In this document: positions 29,622 through 38,400 of the stretch, piece by piece
How positions within the stretch are numbered: position 1 is the first letter of the stretch
Layout of the letters: each line of letters starts with the position of its first letter
Assembly (NCBI GenBank): GCA_021414005.1
Contig: JAIOPH010000019.1
Coordinates: 372,001 to 436,000, forward strand
DNA length: 64,000 bases
DNA from: Chthoniobacter sp.
Lineage (GTDB): Bacteria > Verrucomicrobiota > Verrucomicrobiia > Chthoniobacterales > Chthoniobacteraceae
Reading direction: 5' to 3'
The notes under the pieces: generated by a model
What the model saw: only the letters and a program-made list of their open reading frames with translations
Told to the model about the DNA's origin: nothing
The model's database searches: none
Program-made: the position numbers and the translations under genes

Positions 29622-29779
29622 AAGAATTCGATATGTTTCGGAAATGACATCCCCCAATAGTCTTGGGTGTGTCCAACCGGAAGCTCCTCATAACTAAGGG
29701 CGATCTTCATGGCTTGTCCGGGTGCGCCTTCCCCGGCTCGCACGGTCTTCCTGTGGCAGGCAGTCGCGTTCAGCGCAGT

Positions 29780-32700
29780 TCATGGATGAGTGGCCCTTGC
29801 GGATGGCGAGTTTCCGGACCGAAGCGGCACGTTGCAGAAGGTCAGGGCGGCGATGCCGTTGGCACCGTTGAGCAGCTTATCTTGATTCCACGCGACTTCT
29901 TTGAGGTAAGTTATCTTCGTAGCGGTGGATGGTTCCTTGAGTTTCAGGGTCAGCACGTTTCCGGAGACGCTGCCGGAGGCGACCTTGTCCTTTTCCCCGT
30001 CGAGGTAGAACTGGCTCACGAGGCTATCCGCCCAGACCACAGACTGGTCGAATTCCAACGCGATCGTGTCTTTCGTTGCGTAGCTGGCTTTGCGCAGATT
30101 CGGTGCAGTTATGGAAACCGTCGGCGTCTTGCCATAGTTGTCCCGCTCGATCAGAGGCTGGATCAAACGTGCGAATTCCGCCCAACCGACCAGTGGAAAA
30201 TGGCAAGGTCCGGCCGGTCTGATCCCCAGCGTGGACATACAATCCATGTTCGAGTATAAGTCCGGAAGGGTTCTCTGCTTCTCTCGGATCATGTCGCCGC
30301 CTCCGGTGTTCCCGGCCATGCTGCACGAGTTCGGCCAGATTTGAAAAATGTAGTAGTGCTGGATGTTGGGAAAGTCCTGCTTCCACGCCGCAGACATTTC
30401 CAGGAAGTAATCCTGATAGGATTTCCAATCGAAGTCGCCGGTGGGCGAAGCGGAACCCTGGTTGTTCTCGCCCTGATGCCAGAGCACCCCCCGGATGCCA
30501 TGGGTCAGCCTGGCCTGTTCCACGCGAGCTAACATCCGGCCGTAAATCGTGTTTCGGTCGGTGGGGTCGGCCTCGTTGCGTTGGTGTTGGTCGATTCGTG
30601 TTCCGCCGACCGCGCCGTTGATCATGAAGATCGGAATTTTCTGGCTTTCCACCAGCCGTTTGGCCAGTTCCATGCCCCACCAGCCAAGCTGCGCTTTCTC
30701 CCCTTTCTCAATTCTCCAAACAGGATTGCACCATAAGTTCTGTGGATCCTTTTTCCCGGCGGGTCCACCATAGCTTCGGATCCACTCGTTGGTTTCCGCG
30801 GGAGACTTTTCTCCGGTATCGGTCGCCAGCGCGTTGGACTGCCCGTCAATAAGGTAGGCGTCTCCGCACACTAGGTTGCTCACGGTCTGCACCACGGTCT
30901 CGGCCCCGCCCGTCTTTGTACCGAACTCCACTTTGTATTTGATCAATCCCGGCTTGAGCTTGATCGAAAGCGCGTAGGATTTGTCGGCGGCGGGTTTCTG
31001 CGTTTCCGTTTTGATGAGCTTGTCATCAGCATACAACTTCAAGAAGACAGAGTCAGCGTTGCTGCCCAGTGTTCCATTATAAAATAGTGTTCCTTCGTTC
31101 CGGTCATCCCGGGCAAAAAACTGATTGTCAACCGGCTTTTCATCCTTGTCGGGCGTCCTCTGAACCCAGGCATCTTTCTTAGGTTCTTTGACCTGGACCC
31201 TGGCCGTTTGCGTGACCATATCGCCTCCATTGCCGATCCTCGCCGTCACGATCATATCCCCACTGTTTTGGGCACGCTTGAGGAGCAGTTTGCCCGGTGC
31301 AACTTCTTTGATCACGGCCAAACCGGAAACATTCCATTCATATTTCAACTCACTGGCATTTTTCGCCTGCAGGTCTTTCAAATTTGAAATCTGCGGCACG
31401 ATTTCAATGGTCGCGCGTCCATCCCATGTTGCCGGCGCTTTCAAGGTGAAAATCGGATCCGGGATTTCTTCCTTTACGGTTACCTGAATCTCAAGGTTCT
31501 TCACGGCAGCGGCATAGACCGCCTTAATGCGAAGGGTAAGCGCCTGGTCTCCGGTCACACGCCCGGCATCAATCGTGAAACTGCGCTTGTCCACCGCCGC
31601 AATAGTTTCAATTCCGCCTTTTTTCAGGATCCAGTAAATCTTCTGCGCCCCCCCCACCTTGGCCGTCACCGTGGCGCTCTTGCCTTCCGATACGGTTATC
31701 TTCTGCTCAGAAACTGAGAATTCCGCTCCAAGCTGCACCAAAGGGCCCACCAGCCTCTGCATGGGTTTCTGATTCTCATACGTCATCCGGACCCAGTCGG
31801 GAGAGCGCGCCACTTTGGAAACCCGCACCTCGTCGATATCGCCGGTAAACTGGTAATTGCCATACCAGCCGCCGATATACATCCTTGCCGGGGTTTGCAC
31901 ATTCAGGGGCAGACCGCCCTTATTCACACCATCAAGAACGCCGTTCACGAACAATCTTGATTCGCCTTCCTTGAAAGTGTGGACCACATGAATCCACTCG
32001 GACATGGCCAGCGGCGTCTTGCTGGCAACGTTGCCGGATGAATTATAACAATCCATTCGGATATGCGGCGGACTTTCAAATAACATCGTCACTTTACCCT
32101 GGGCCTGTTCATTTCCCCAGGCGAAAGGGTGGGTATTGGTTTTCTCCGCCTTGAACCAGACCTCGGAGGAGTGGGAACTGGATCCGGTGGGAAAGGTTGT
32201 GATCTTCTCCCCGCAGTTGATTCCCTTGCCTGGCTCAAACCGCCGACTCTTGCCGATCACACCGGTGGAAACCGTGGTGCCGGTATCCTTGGCTTCGAGT
32301 GCGCCAACCTCATCCTTCACCGGATCGGCCAGATGAAAGACGCAGAGGTAGCCGTTGGATTCGTTGAACACGGCATTTCCCTTGGATTCGCTGACCGCAT
32401 CCGCCTTGCCCCAGAACATTTTGAATTCCTGGTGTGCATTGCCCTTGATGACCGGTATGCGCACCCAGATGCTGGCTCTTCCTGCAGCCGCGTCCCACTC
32501 CTCGATTTGAAAGGCCAGCGGTGTGCCAGCGGGATTGGCAAAACGGATATCCTCTCCACCGTCTTTCGCCTGGCTGAAATCAAACCAGTCCTTGTCCAGC
32601 CGCACCAGCAGCGGGAAACCCTCCTCCACCGCTGTCGCCGGAAGGTCCGCGCCCTCCGGTGTCGTCAGGATGGTCATGACGCCCGAATGTTTCCATCCTT

Positions 32701-32845
32701 GGAAAAGTGCGGCAGCCGCCTGCGTCGAACCCGTCGCTGTCTGGCCTTGGGCGCAGACATTGGAGACGACGGCGCAAACGATGAAGGCAATCCGGGAAAC
32801 GCGGATGGCAACGGAGTGGAGGAATTCAGAATGGGCAGAACGCAT
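29780..32845 (-). CDS. DUF2341/LamG-containing sialate-O-acetylesterase-like protein
   Basis: 1,021 residues with a signal peptide (about 12-32). Residues about 60-160 resemble DUF2341 ('FPLLVRLDKDWFDFSQAKDGG') and about 165-360 a LamG/concanavalin-like lectin ('FTGDIDEVRVSKVARSPDWV'), a common pair for glycan binding. Residues about 375-655 are Ig-like/PKD-like. The SASA-type SGNH esterase domain begins near 658: 'LIDGQSNALA' with Ser670, 'GVLWHQGENN', and later 'GPCHFPLVGW' with the catalytic His. The C-terminal 90 residues form another beta domain. Together it is a secreted acetylesterase carrying its own lectin. It has a 45-bp conserved element 31 bp upstream (32877-32921) that recurs before two other surface-protein genes. 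Confidence 0.92.
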   Translation of the reverse strand: MRSAHSEFLHSVAIRVSRIAFIVCAVVSNVCAQGQTATGSTQAAAALFQGWKHSGVMTILTTPEGADLPATAVEEGFPLLVRLDKDWFDFSQAKDGGEDIRFANPAGTPLAFQIEEWDAAAGRASIWVRIPVIKGNAHQEFKMFWGKADAVSESKGNAVFNESNGYLCVFHLADPVKDEVGALEAKDTGTTVSTGVIGKSRRFEPGKGINCGEKITTFPTGSSSHSSEVWFKAEKTNTHPFAWGNEQAQGKVTMLFESPPHIRMDCYNSSGNVASKTPLAMSEWIHVVHTFKEGESRLFVNGVLDGVNKGGLPLNVQTPARMYIGGWYGNYQFTGDIDEVRVSKVARSPDWVRMTYENQKPMQRLVGPLVQLGAEFSVSEQKITVSEGKSATVTAKVGGAQKIYWILKKGGIETIAAVDKRSFTIDAGRVTGDQALTLRIKAVYAAAVKNLEIQVTVKEEIPDPIFTLKAPATWDGRATIEIVPQISNLKDLQAKNASELKYEWNVSGLAVIKEVAPGKLLLKRAQNSGDMIVTARIGNGGDMVTQTARVQVKEPKKDAWVQRTPDKDEKPVDNQFFARDDRNEGTLFYNGTLGSNADSVFLKLYADDKLIKTETQKPAADKSYALSIKLKPGLIKYKVEFGTKTGGAETVVQTVSNLVCGDAYLIDGQSNALATDTGEKSPAETNEWIRSYGGPAGKKDPQNLWCNPVWRIEKGEKAQLGWWGMELAKRLVESQKIPIFMINGAVGGTRIDQHQRNEADPTDRNTIYGRMLARVEQARLTHGIRGVLWHQGENNQGSASPTGDFDWKSYQDYFLEMSAAWKQDFPNIQHYYIFQIWPNSCSMAGNTGGGDMIREKQRTLPDLYSNMDCMSTLGIRPAGPCHFPLVGWAEFARLIQPLIERDNYGKTPTVSITAPNLRKASYATKDTIALEFDQSVVWADSLVSQFYLDGEKDKVASGSVSGNVLTLKLKEPSTATKITYLKEVAWNQDKLLNGANGIAALTFCNVPLRSGNSPSARATHP

Positions 32846-32876
32846 GCCCCAGTTTATCTACTGCTTCGCGCCCGGT

Positions 32877-32921
32877 GCAAATTTAGTTTCCCAATCATGT
32901 AGGGCAAAAATTCCCTCACCC
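32877..32921 (-). promoter_or_regulatory. Conserved 45-bp upstream element, copy 1
   Basis: Read on the minus strand: GGGTGAGGGA, a TTTTTG core, CCCTACATGATT, then AAATTTGCACC. The core is an inverted repeat AGGG-8nt-CCCT (32901-32916). It lies 31 bp before the LamG-esterase start. Two further copies occur at 40539-40582 and 45191-45233. The recurrence upstream of exported-protein genes suggests a shared promoter or operator. Confidence 0.6.
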
Positions 32922-32991
32922 GAAGCGCGGCCACCGCTCCGCGTTCTGACCGTCCACGGAGCGGCGGGCGAGAAAGCGAAGTGCCGCCCCG

Positions 32992-33010
32992 CGTGGCTGG
33001 CTAGGCCACG
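32992..33010 (-). terminator. Short hairpin after the oxidoreductase gene
   Basis: CGTGGC-7nt-GCCACG lies six bases past the stop of the Gfo/Idh gene. There is no T-run after it, so it is at best a weak or factor-dependent terminator. Confidence 0.25.
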
Positions 33011-33015
33011 GCTGT

Positions 33016-34140
33016 TCAGCTCAGTGTCTCCTTTGGCAGATGCCTGATGGCACCGCCTGCGAGCGCGGACTCGTGGGCGAGGATGCCGGTGCAGGTCCAG
33101 TTCGCCGACTGCCGGGCATTGGGGAAGGGATCGCGATTTTCGATCAAAGCCATGGCGAACTCGTGGGCCAGGTGCGGATGGCTGCCGCCGTGACCGGCAC
33201 CCTGGGTGAAGCTGAGATGGGTGTTCTCGTCGGTGTCATAGACGCCCCTTGTCGTGTAGCGCTGGATGCCTTCGGGCAGGCGGCTGGCGTAGTCGGGGGC
33301 CTTGACGAGCGACGGGATCTCGGGCTCGGGTTTCTTGGCGGTGTGCATGACGAGCGGCTCGTGCTCGATGAGCGGCCATTCGACGGACTTTTTGTCGCCA
33401 TAGACATCGATGCTTTCGCGATACTGCCGCGCGGTGTCGAAGAGCGAACGGATGACCCGGATGCTGAGGTCGCTCTGGTGAACTTTCACGTGGGCGGTCT
33501 CGACGGCGAAGGGGCTGTGGTAGCACTTGATGAGTTCCTCACGGATGGTGCCCGAACCGAAGCAACTGACGTATTCGGCTTCGCCTCCCGCAAGGCCGAG
33601 CGCCGGGCCGACGCAGTGCGTGGCGTAATGCATGGGCGGAAGGCCGGGCCAGTAGTTTGGCCAACCGTCCATGTCCTGCTGGTGGCTGGCCTGGATGAAC
33701 TGGAGCTTGCCCAGCTCGCCGGCATCGCGCAGCTCTTTCAGGAAGAGATACTCGCGGGCATAGACGACGGTTTCCATCATCATGTATTTCAACCCGGTCT
33801 CCTGGGTGAGCTTGATGATTTCCAGACATTCGTCCACGGACGTGGCCATCGGCACCGTGCAGGCGACGTGCTTGCCGGCCTTCAATGCGGCGATGCTCAT
33901 CCAGCCATGATCGGGGATCGGTGAGTTGATGTGAACGGCATCGACCTTGGGGTCTTTGAGCACGTCCTCGAAGTTTTCGTAGCGCACGCTGACGCCCCAG
34001 TGGTCACCGCATTCCTTGAGTTTCTGAGGGTTGCGCTGGCAGATGGCGTAGCAGTCCGTGTGCGGGTGCTTTTGCCAGATGGGGATGAACTCGGCTCCGA
34101 ATCCGAGTCCGACGACGGCGATGTTGATTTTCTTGCTCAT
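33016..34140 (-). CDS. Gfo/Idh/MocA-family oxidoreductase
   Basis: Cytoplasmic NAD(P)-dependent sugar or cyclitol oxidoreductase family, 374 residues, the usual length. The N-terminal Rossmann fold has 'IAVVGLGFGAEF' (GxGxxG) and 'VDAVHINSPIPDHG'. The C-terminal domain includes 'MMMETVVYAREY', 'GPALGLAGG' and 'GGSHPHLAHEFAMALIENRDPFP'. Where most members have a catalytic Lys in E-K-P, this protein reads 'HVACTVPMATS', so the Lys is Val; a group of Verrucomicrobia/Planctomycetes homologues shares TVP, so the chemistry may differ or use another base. It has no signal peptide, unlike its neighbours, and may process the sugar released by the exported enzymes encoded downstream, though a 170-bp gap with its own upstream element separates it from the next gene. 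Confidence 0.93.
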   Translation of the reverse strand: MSKKINIAVVGLGFGAEFIPIWQKHPHTDCYAICQRNPQKLKECGDHWGVSVRYENFEDVLKDPKVDAVHINSPIPDHGWMSIAALKAGKHVACTVPMATSVDECLEIIKLTQETGLKYMMMETVVYAREYLFLKELRDAGELGKLQFIQASHQQDMDGWPNYWPGLPPMHYATHCVGPALGLAGGEAEYVSCFGSGTIREELIKCYHSPFAVETAHVKVHQSDLSIRVIRSLFDTARQYRESIDVYGDKKSVEWPLIEHEPLVMHTAKKPEPEIPSLVKAPDYASRLPEGIQRYTTRGVYDTDENTHLSFTQGAGHGGSHPHLAHEFAMALIENRDPFPNARQSANWTCTGILAHESALAGGAIRHLPKETLS

Positions 34141-34344
34141 GTGTTGGGTTAAAGAGGGTAATTCCCGCCAGTGCGGTGGAGTTGAAGTGGCGAGAAATCA
34201 GCCACGGGAAATCGGGGACAATTTTTGTGGCAGATCGGACAACCCCGACCTGCCGCCGGTTCCCCGTAATGATGCTGGGACAAGACCGGGCTTCGGGCGG
34301 TATTGATCCATACAAACTGACGTTCCAGCCGATCCATAGTCCGC

Positions 34345-35244
34345 TTACCGTGGATGGGTGCCCAGGGCGTCGTTGATGGTCGCGGTGTCCAGGCCGCAGG
34401 CGGGGCAGAACCGGACGGGCATGGGGATGGCTTCCAGATTCACCCCGCAGCCCCCGCAAAATCGGACGACCCGGGTGTGCGGAGGTTGCGCGGCGGTGCG
34501 GGAGTGCTGGGCGTGGTGGCCATGGGCGACGGCGCGGTGCCGGAGCAGATCGCGGGTGCGGTGAAATTTTTGCCCGCGCCGCCCGGCGGTGGCCCCGCAA
34601 TCCGGGCAGCGGAGTGTGGCACCATTGGCGGCGTCCGAAGGTGGGTAGGCGGGTGCGGTGCGGGGTTGGTATTTTTTGAGAAGGGGAGCCCGGGGCGGGA
34701 TGGAAGGGTAGTGCTCAGGGTGGGCTATGGTCTGGTGCTGGCGCAGATCGTGGACGTTACGAAATTTTTTTCCGCGCCGTCCGCCGGTGGCTCCGCAGTG
34801 CGGACACTGGAGCAGGGTGCCCACGGTGGCACCCGCCGTAGCCGGGCTGGCTTCCGCTGTCATGGGCGGACTGGTGCACAAGGGTTGCGCGCGGGCCGGG
34901 TCGCCGTTCAACGCACCGCTCTGCGCTTCCAGTGCGCCGTTGGTGAAAGCCTCGCCGTCCATGCCCAGAGAGTCTGCCCAGACGAGGTCCACTCGCAGAA
35001 ACTCCACACGCGGGGCCAGACGGGAAAGGCCCGCAGGGACACGTTTCAAGCCGCCCTCGGGCCGCAAAATGGTAATCCACGCCATGGAGTCGCACACCCT
35101 CACCAGCCGCGCAGCAATGGGCGCACCGGCCGGTTGGCTGCTGCGGACACAGGGCGTCCACCAGACGGGATCATGCTGGCATAGTCCGTCGGCGCTCGCC
35201 GGAGGCGCGCTGGACGGTTCGCCGTTGTGTTCGTTCAGGATCAT
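34345..35244 (-). CDS. Protein with two C2H2-like zinc fingers and a C-terminal zinc ribbon
   Basis: 299 residues, no signal peptide. Two repeats follow C-x2-C-x10-F-x5-L-x2-H-x4-H: 'CPHCGATGGRRGKKF...LRQHQTIAH' and 'CPDCGATAGRRGQKF...LLRHRAVAH'. That is the classical C2H2 spacing from Phe onward with a longer loop after the first Cys pair. Near the C-terminus 'FCGGCG...FCPACG' is a four-Cys zinc ribbon. The N-terminal 120 residues are low-complexity-like but contain conserved-looking 'DSMAWITILRPEGG' and 'RVDLVWADSLGMDGEAF'. C2H2 fingers are rare in bacteria (Ros/MucR is the known group) and this one has two in tandem, so nucleic-acid binding is a fair guess. Opposite-strand frames here lack any recognisable motif. 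It is not obviously in an operon; a palindrome block precedes it. Confidence 0.75.
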   Translation of the reverse strand: MILNEHNGEPSSAPPASADGLCQHDPVWWTPCVRSSQPAGAPIAARLVRVCDSMAWITILRPEGGLKRVPAGLSRLAPRVEFLRVDLVWADSLGMDGEAFTNGALEAQSGALNGDPARAQPLCTSPPMTAEASPATAGATVGTLLQCPHCGATGGRRGKKFRNVHDLRQHQTIAHPEHYPSIPPRAPLLKKYQPRTAPAYPPSDAANGATLRCPDCGATAGRRGQKFHRTRDLLRHRAVAHGHHAQHSRTAAQPPHTRVVRFCGGCGVNLEAIPMPVRFCPACGLDTATINDALGTHPR

Positions 35245-35270
35245 GAAATTTGACTTCGCTCGTGGGCGAT

Positions 35271-35302
35271 GAAAGCCGGGCGGTGCGCACCGCCCGGCTT
35301 TC
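35271..35302. repeat. Perfect 32-bp palindrome
   Basis: GAAAGCCGGGCGGTGC followed directly by its exact reverse complement. It lies 26 bp upstream of the zinc-finger gene start and about 195 bp beyond the end of the PEP-CTERM gene. It could form a strong hairpin on either strand. There is no T-run, so I do not call it a terminator; it may be a REP-like element or a binding site. Confidence 0.85.
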
Positions 35303-35318
35303 GACCACTAAGAAGGTC

Positions 35319-35387
35319 CAGAGCCACCACTACGAGACTCTGAACCACCCATGAACGAGCGCCGGAGTCACCACTACGAAACTCCGG
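35319..35387. repeat. Two related REP-like hairpins sharing one loop
   Basis: Hairpin 1 (35319-35342) has arms CAGAG/CTCTG; hairpin 2 (35362-35387) has arms CCGGAGT/ACTCCGG. Both enclose nearly the same loop, CACCACTACGA followed by G or A. Different stems with a conserved loop is a pattern of mobile repetitive extragenic palindromes. A partial third copy of the loop (minus-strand CTTAGTGGTCG) lies near 35304. Confidence 0.6.
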
Positions 35388-35433
35388 ACACCCGCTTCCC
35401 AGGACCGCCGCCAAGCAGCCCTGAAAAATTTGG

Positions 35434-35482
35434 CTTGGACTTCAGTCCAAAGGAACACAGGACGTTTGGACTAAAGTCCAAG
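35434..35482 (-). terminator. Inverted repeat with T-run: likely terminator of the PEP-CTERM gene
   Basis: 18-bp arms (35434-35451 and 35465-35482, one mismatch) around a 13-bp loop, starting 13 bp past the stop of the PEP-CTERM gene. On the minus strand it is followed by CCAAATTTTTC. Each arm is itself a near palindrome (TTGGACT-2nt-AGTCCAA), so a REP-type element may have been reused as a terminator. Confidence 0.6.
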
Positions 35483-35495
35483 CTACTTTCCGCAC

Positions 35496-38400
35496 TCACC
35501 CCTGACGCCGCCTCCGGTTCAGGATGCCGACGGCCCCGACGAGCAGCAGACCGAGCGTGCCGGGTTCGGGCACCACGGCGCTGCCGCCGAGGCTCGCGAC
35601 CTTGCCGCCACCGCTGAAGGCACCGCTGGCCGCCCCGCTGGTAAAGATCACCGTCGAGCCCGCTCCGATGGTCAGCGAACTCAGCGTCTGGCTCACGCTG
35701 CCAAAGCGCAGCTTGGTCCCGGCGTTGTTCACCGCCACCACCCCGGTGCCGGTACCCGTCCCGAGCGCGCTGTTCACGTTCAGCGTCCCGTCGTTCGCCG
35801 CCAGCGTGTCAAAGCTCAGGACGGCGAGCGGCGCAAGGTTGAGCACGCCGGTTCCTTGCTTGACCAAGGTGCCGGTCGTCGCCGTGCCGGTGATGGTTCC
35901 GCCAAAGGTCGTCGTCGAGGCGTCGCCCACGGTCAACGTGTTCGCACCCAGCGTGACGGCGCCGCCGGCTACGCTGCCACCGCTGAGCGACCCGATGGTT
36001 TCGCTGGCACTGACCAGCAACTCCGCCCCAGCCACCGCTGCCACGTTCACCGCCCCGGTGTTGGCGATGGCAGCCCCGCCGCTGAGCGCCAGCGTTCCCG
36101 CCTGAACATCCGTCAGACCCGTGTAGGTGTTCGCGCCGGAGAGGGTCAGGGTGCCCGCGCCGCTCTTGGTCAAGCCGCCCGCACCGCTCACGATGCCGGC
36201 GATGCTAACGGCGTTGCCGTTGGAATCAATCAACCCGGTGCTGGTCAGGGTCACCGGCCGCGTGGCGGCAGAAGTGATGGTGCCGCCGGCTTGCAGGGTG
36301 CCGCCAGTGAAGATCAAGGTATTGGTGGCGCTGCTGTTACCAAGGGCGGCGGTCGAATTGGCGTTTAAGGTGCCCGCGCCGATGGTGGTCGCTCCGGTGT
36401 AGGTGTTCGTGGTGGAGAGGGTAAGGGTGCCAGAGCCGCTCTTGGTCAGGTTCCTGGCTCCCCCGGTTTCGCCAATCGCCCCGGAGAGCGACAGCGTATC
36501 CGACGCACCGGTGACGGACACCGCCACATCGGCGGCTAGGGTCACGGGCGCGCTGATGACCTGCGTGCCGGCCGCGGTGATGCTCGCGCCGCCGCCGGCC
36601 AGGGTCAGCAGCCCGCCGCCGGTCCCTTGGGCTACCGTGTAGCTGCCCGTGGTGTTAAAGGTGATGGCGTTCAGGCTCGGATTCGCGCCATCGAGATTGA
36701 CAGTCACACTGCCCGCGGTGCTGCCGAAGGTCGCGGTATCCACGCTCGTGAATCCCGCATCCAAGCCCGGCGATCCCTGATCCGTTCCCCAGTTTACACC
36801 GAAGCCGCTGGCCAGCGTGCCCCAACTGCCCCCGCTGGCACCCGTCCACGTGCTCAGGCCTGAATAAACAAGACCGGTGGTCGTGATCGAACCCGGCGAG
36901 CCCACGACCGTGGCCGTGCCGTTGCTCAGGCCCGGCACCCCGTTGGCATTGCTCGTCAGCGTCAGGCTCGCCGTGCTCGCCAGGCTGCCCGCCGTCGCCG
37001 TATTGGCGACGAAGGTCAGGTTGCTCATCGTGAGACCACCGCCGCTCGGCAGCAGGCTGTTAAAGCCCGGCGATGTCACGCTGGCATTGTCTGTCGTGGC
37101 CGACACATCCAGCAAGTCCTGGAAGATGGCGTTGGTCACCGTCTGGTTGCCGATGCCCAGCGATTGGCTCACGCTGCTGGCCCCCTGGTGGATATTGCCA
37201 AAGGCCAGTGCCGTGCCGGTGTATGTTGCGTTGGCCAGGTCATACACAGTGACCGTCCCGCTGATGCTGGCCGAGGGGGTCGCGGCTGCGGCATCGGTGT
37301 TGGTGACCTGCCAGCCTTGGGCACCCGCGGTCGTGCCGGTGTTGATTGTGCCGGTGACCGTGGCAGGCGTTCCACTGACCACCGGGCTGCTGTCCGAGGC
37401 CAGGCTCGTCACACTGAGGGTTCCGGTGCTGGTCAGGGCAACCACCAGATTGCCGGCACCGGTGTTGGTCAGGGTGCCGCTCAGGCCCACCGTGCTGCTG
37501 GGTCGAGCGTTGATCGAACTGGCCGGCGACACGCGCACAAAGGTCTGGTTGGCAACGGACCCGCCGCTGGCGGTCCACACCAGTTGTTCGTTGCTCCCGC
37601 TCACAACCGTCGTGAATGTGCCCAGGCCCGTGATGGTGTTGGTCCCGCCCCCCTGCACAACGCCGTTGATGAAGATGCTGATGTTCGATGCGTCAAACAG
37701 GTTGCCCGCGGTCACGCCGCCGGTGATCAAATCCCATGTTTGGTTGGAGCCCCAGAAGCTGTCGGAGAAGTTCGTGCCGATGCTGGTGAACTGCAGCTGG
37801 AGCTTCGAGCCGATGCTCGCTGTGGGGCTGATCGTGGTGCTGCCGGTTACGTTGGCCACGCTCCAGTCGGCACCTGCCGTGCCCAGCGTGTTGGTGGTGC
37901 TGTTCTGCCAGCTAAAGATGCCGCCGTCGGCGATGGTCAGCCCGCCACTTAAACCGAGGGTGCCCACGCCGTTGCCAGGAGACAAGGTGTTGCCGGAGCT
38001 CACCGTAACCGCCGGGGTGATGGTCCCGCTGCCACTGAGCGTGCCACCGGTGCCGCTGAAGGACACCGCCGGCGAGAGCGCGGTGGTGGAGTTGTAATTG
38101 AAGTTACCCGCGCCGATCGAAACAGCGCTGGTGGTATTGATCGTGCCCGTGGAACCGATAGTCAGCTTGCCGGCATTGACGTTGGTTGCGCCCGTGTAAG
38201 TATTGACGCCGGAGAGCACTTGCGTGCCCGCGCCGGTCTTGGTGAGCGTCATGCCGGCGGTGGCGCTGCTGAGAACGCCGGAATAGGTGGTGGTCACGCC
38301 GGTCCCGGGCTTGAGCGTCAGCCCGGTGACATTGGAGGCCAAGTTCAGATTCGTGCCACTGGTCAGGCCACCGAAAGTCGGTGTGTTGACTACTTGCAGG

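Noticed and set aside
32925..33015. Possible small RNA in the gap before the LamG-esterase gene
   Set aside because: Only one short stem is visible and no promoter or T-run, so there is no support for an RNA gene.
34354..35184. Plus-strand frame of 276 codons opposite the zinc-finger gene
   Set aside because: Composition is Gly/Arg/Ala-rich and without motifs, while the minus frame preserves two spaced zinc fingers and a ribbon.
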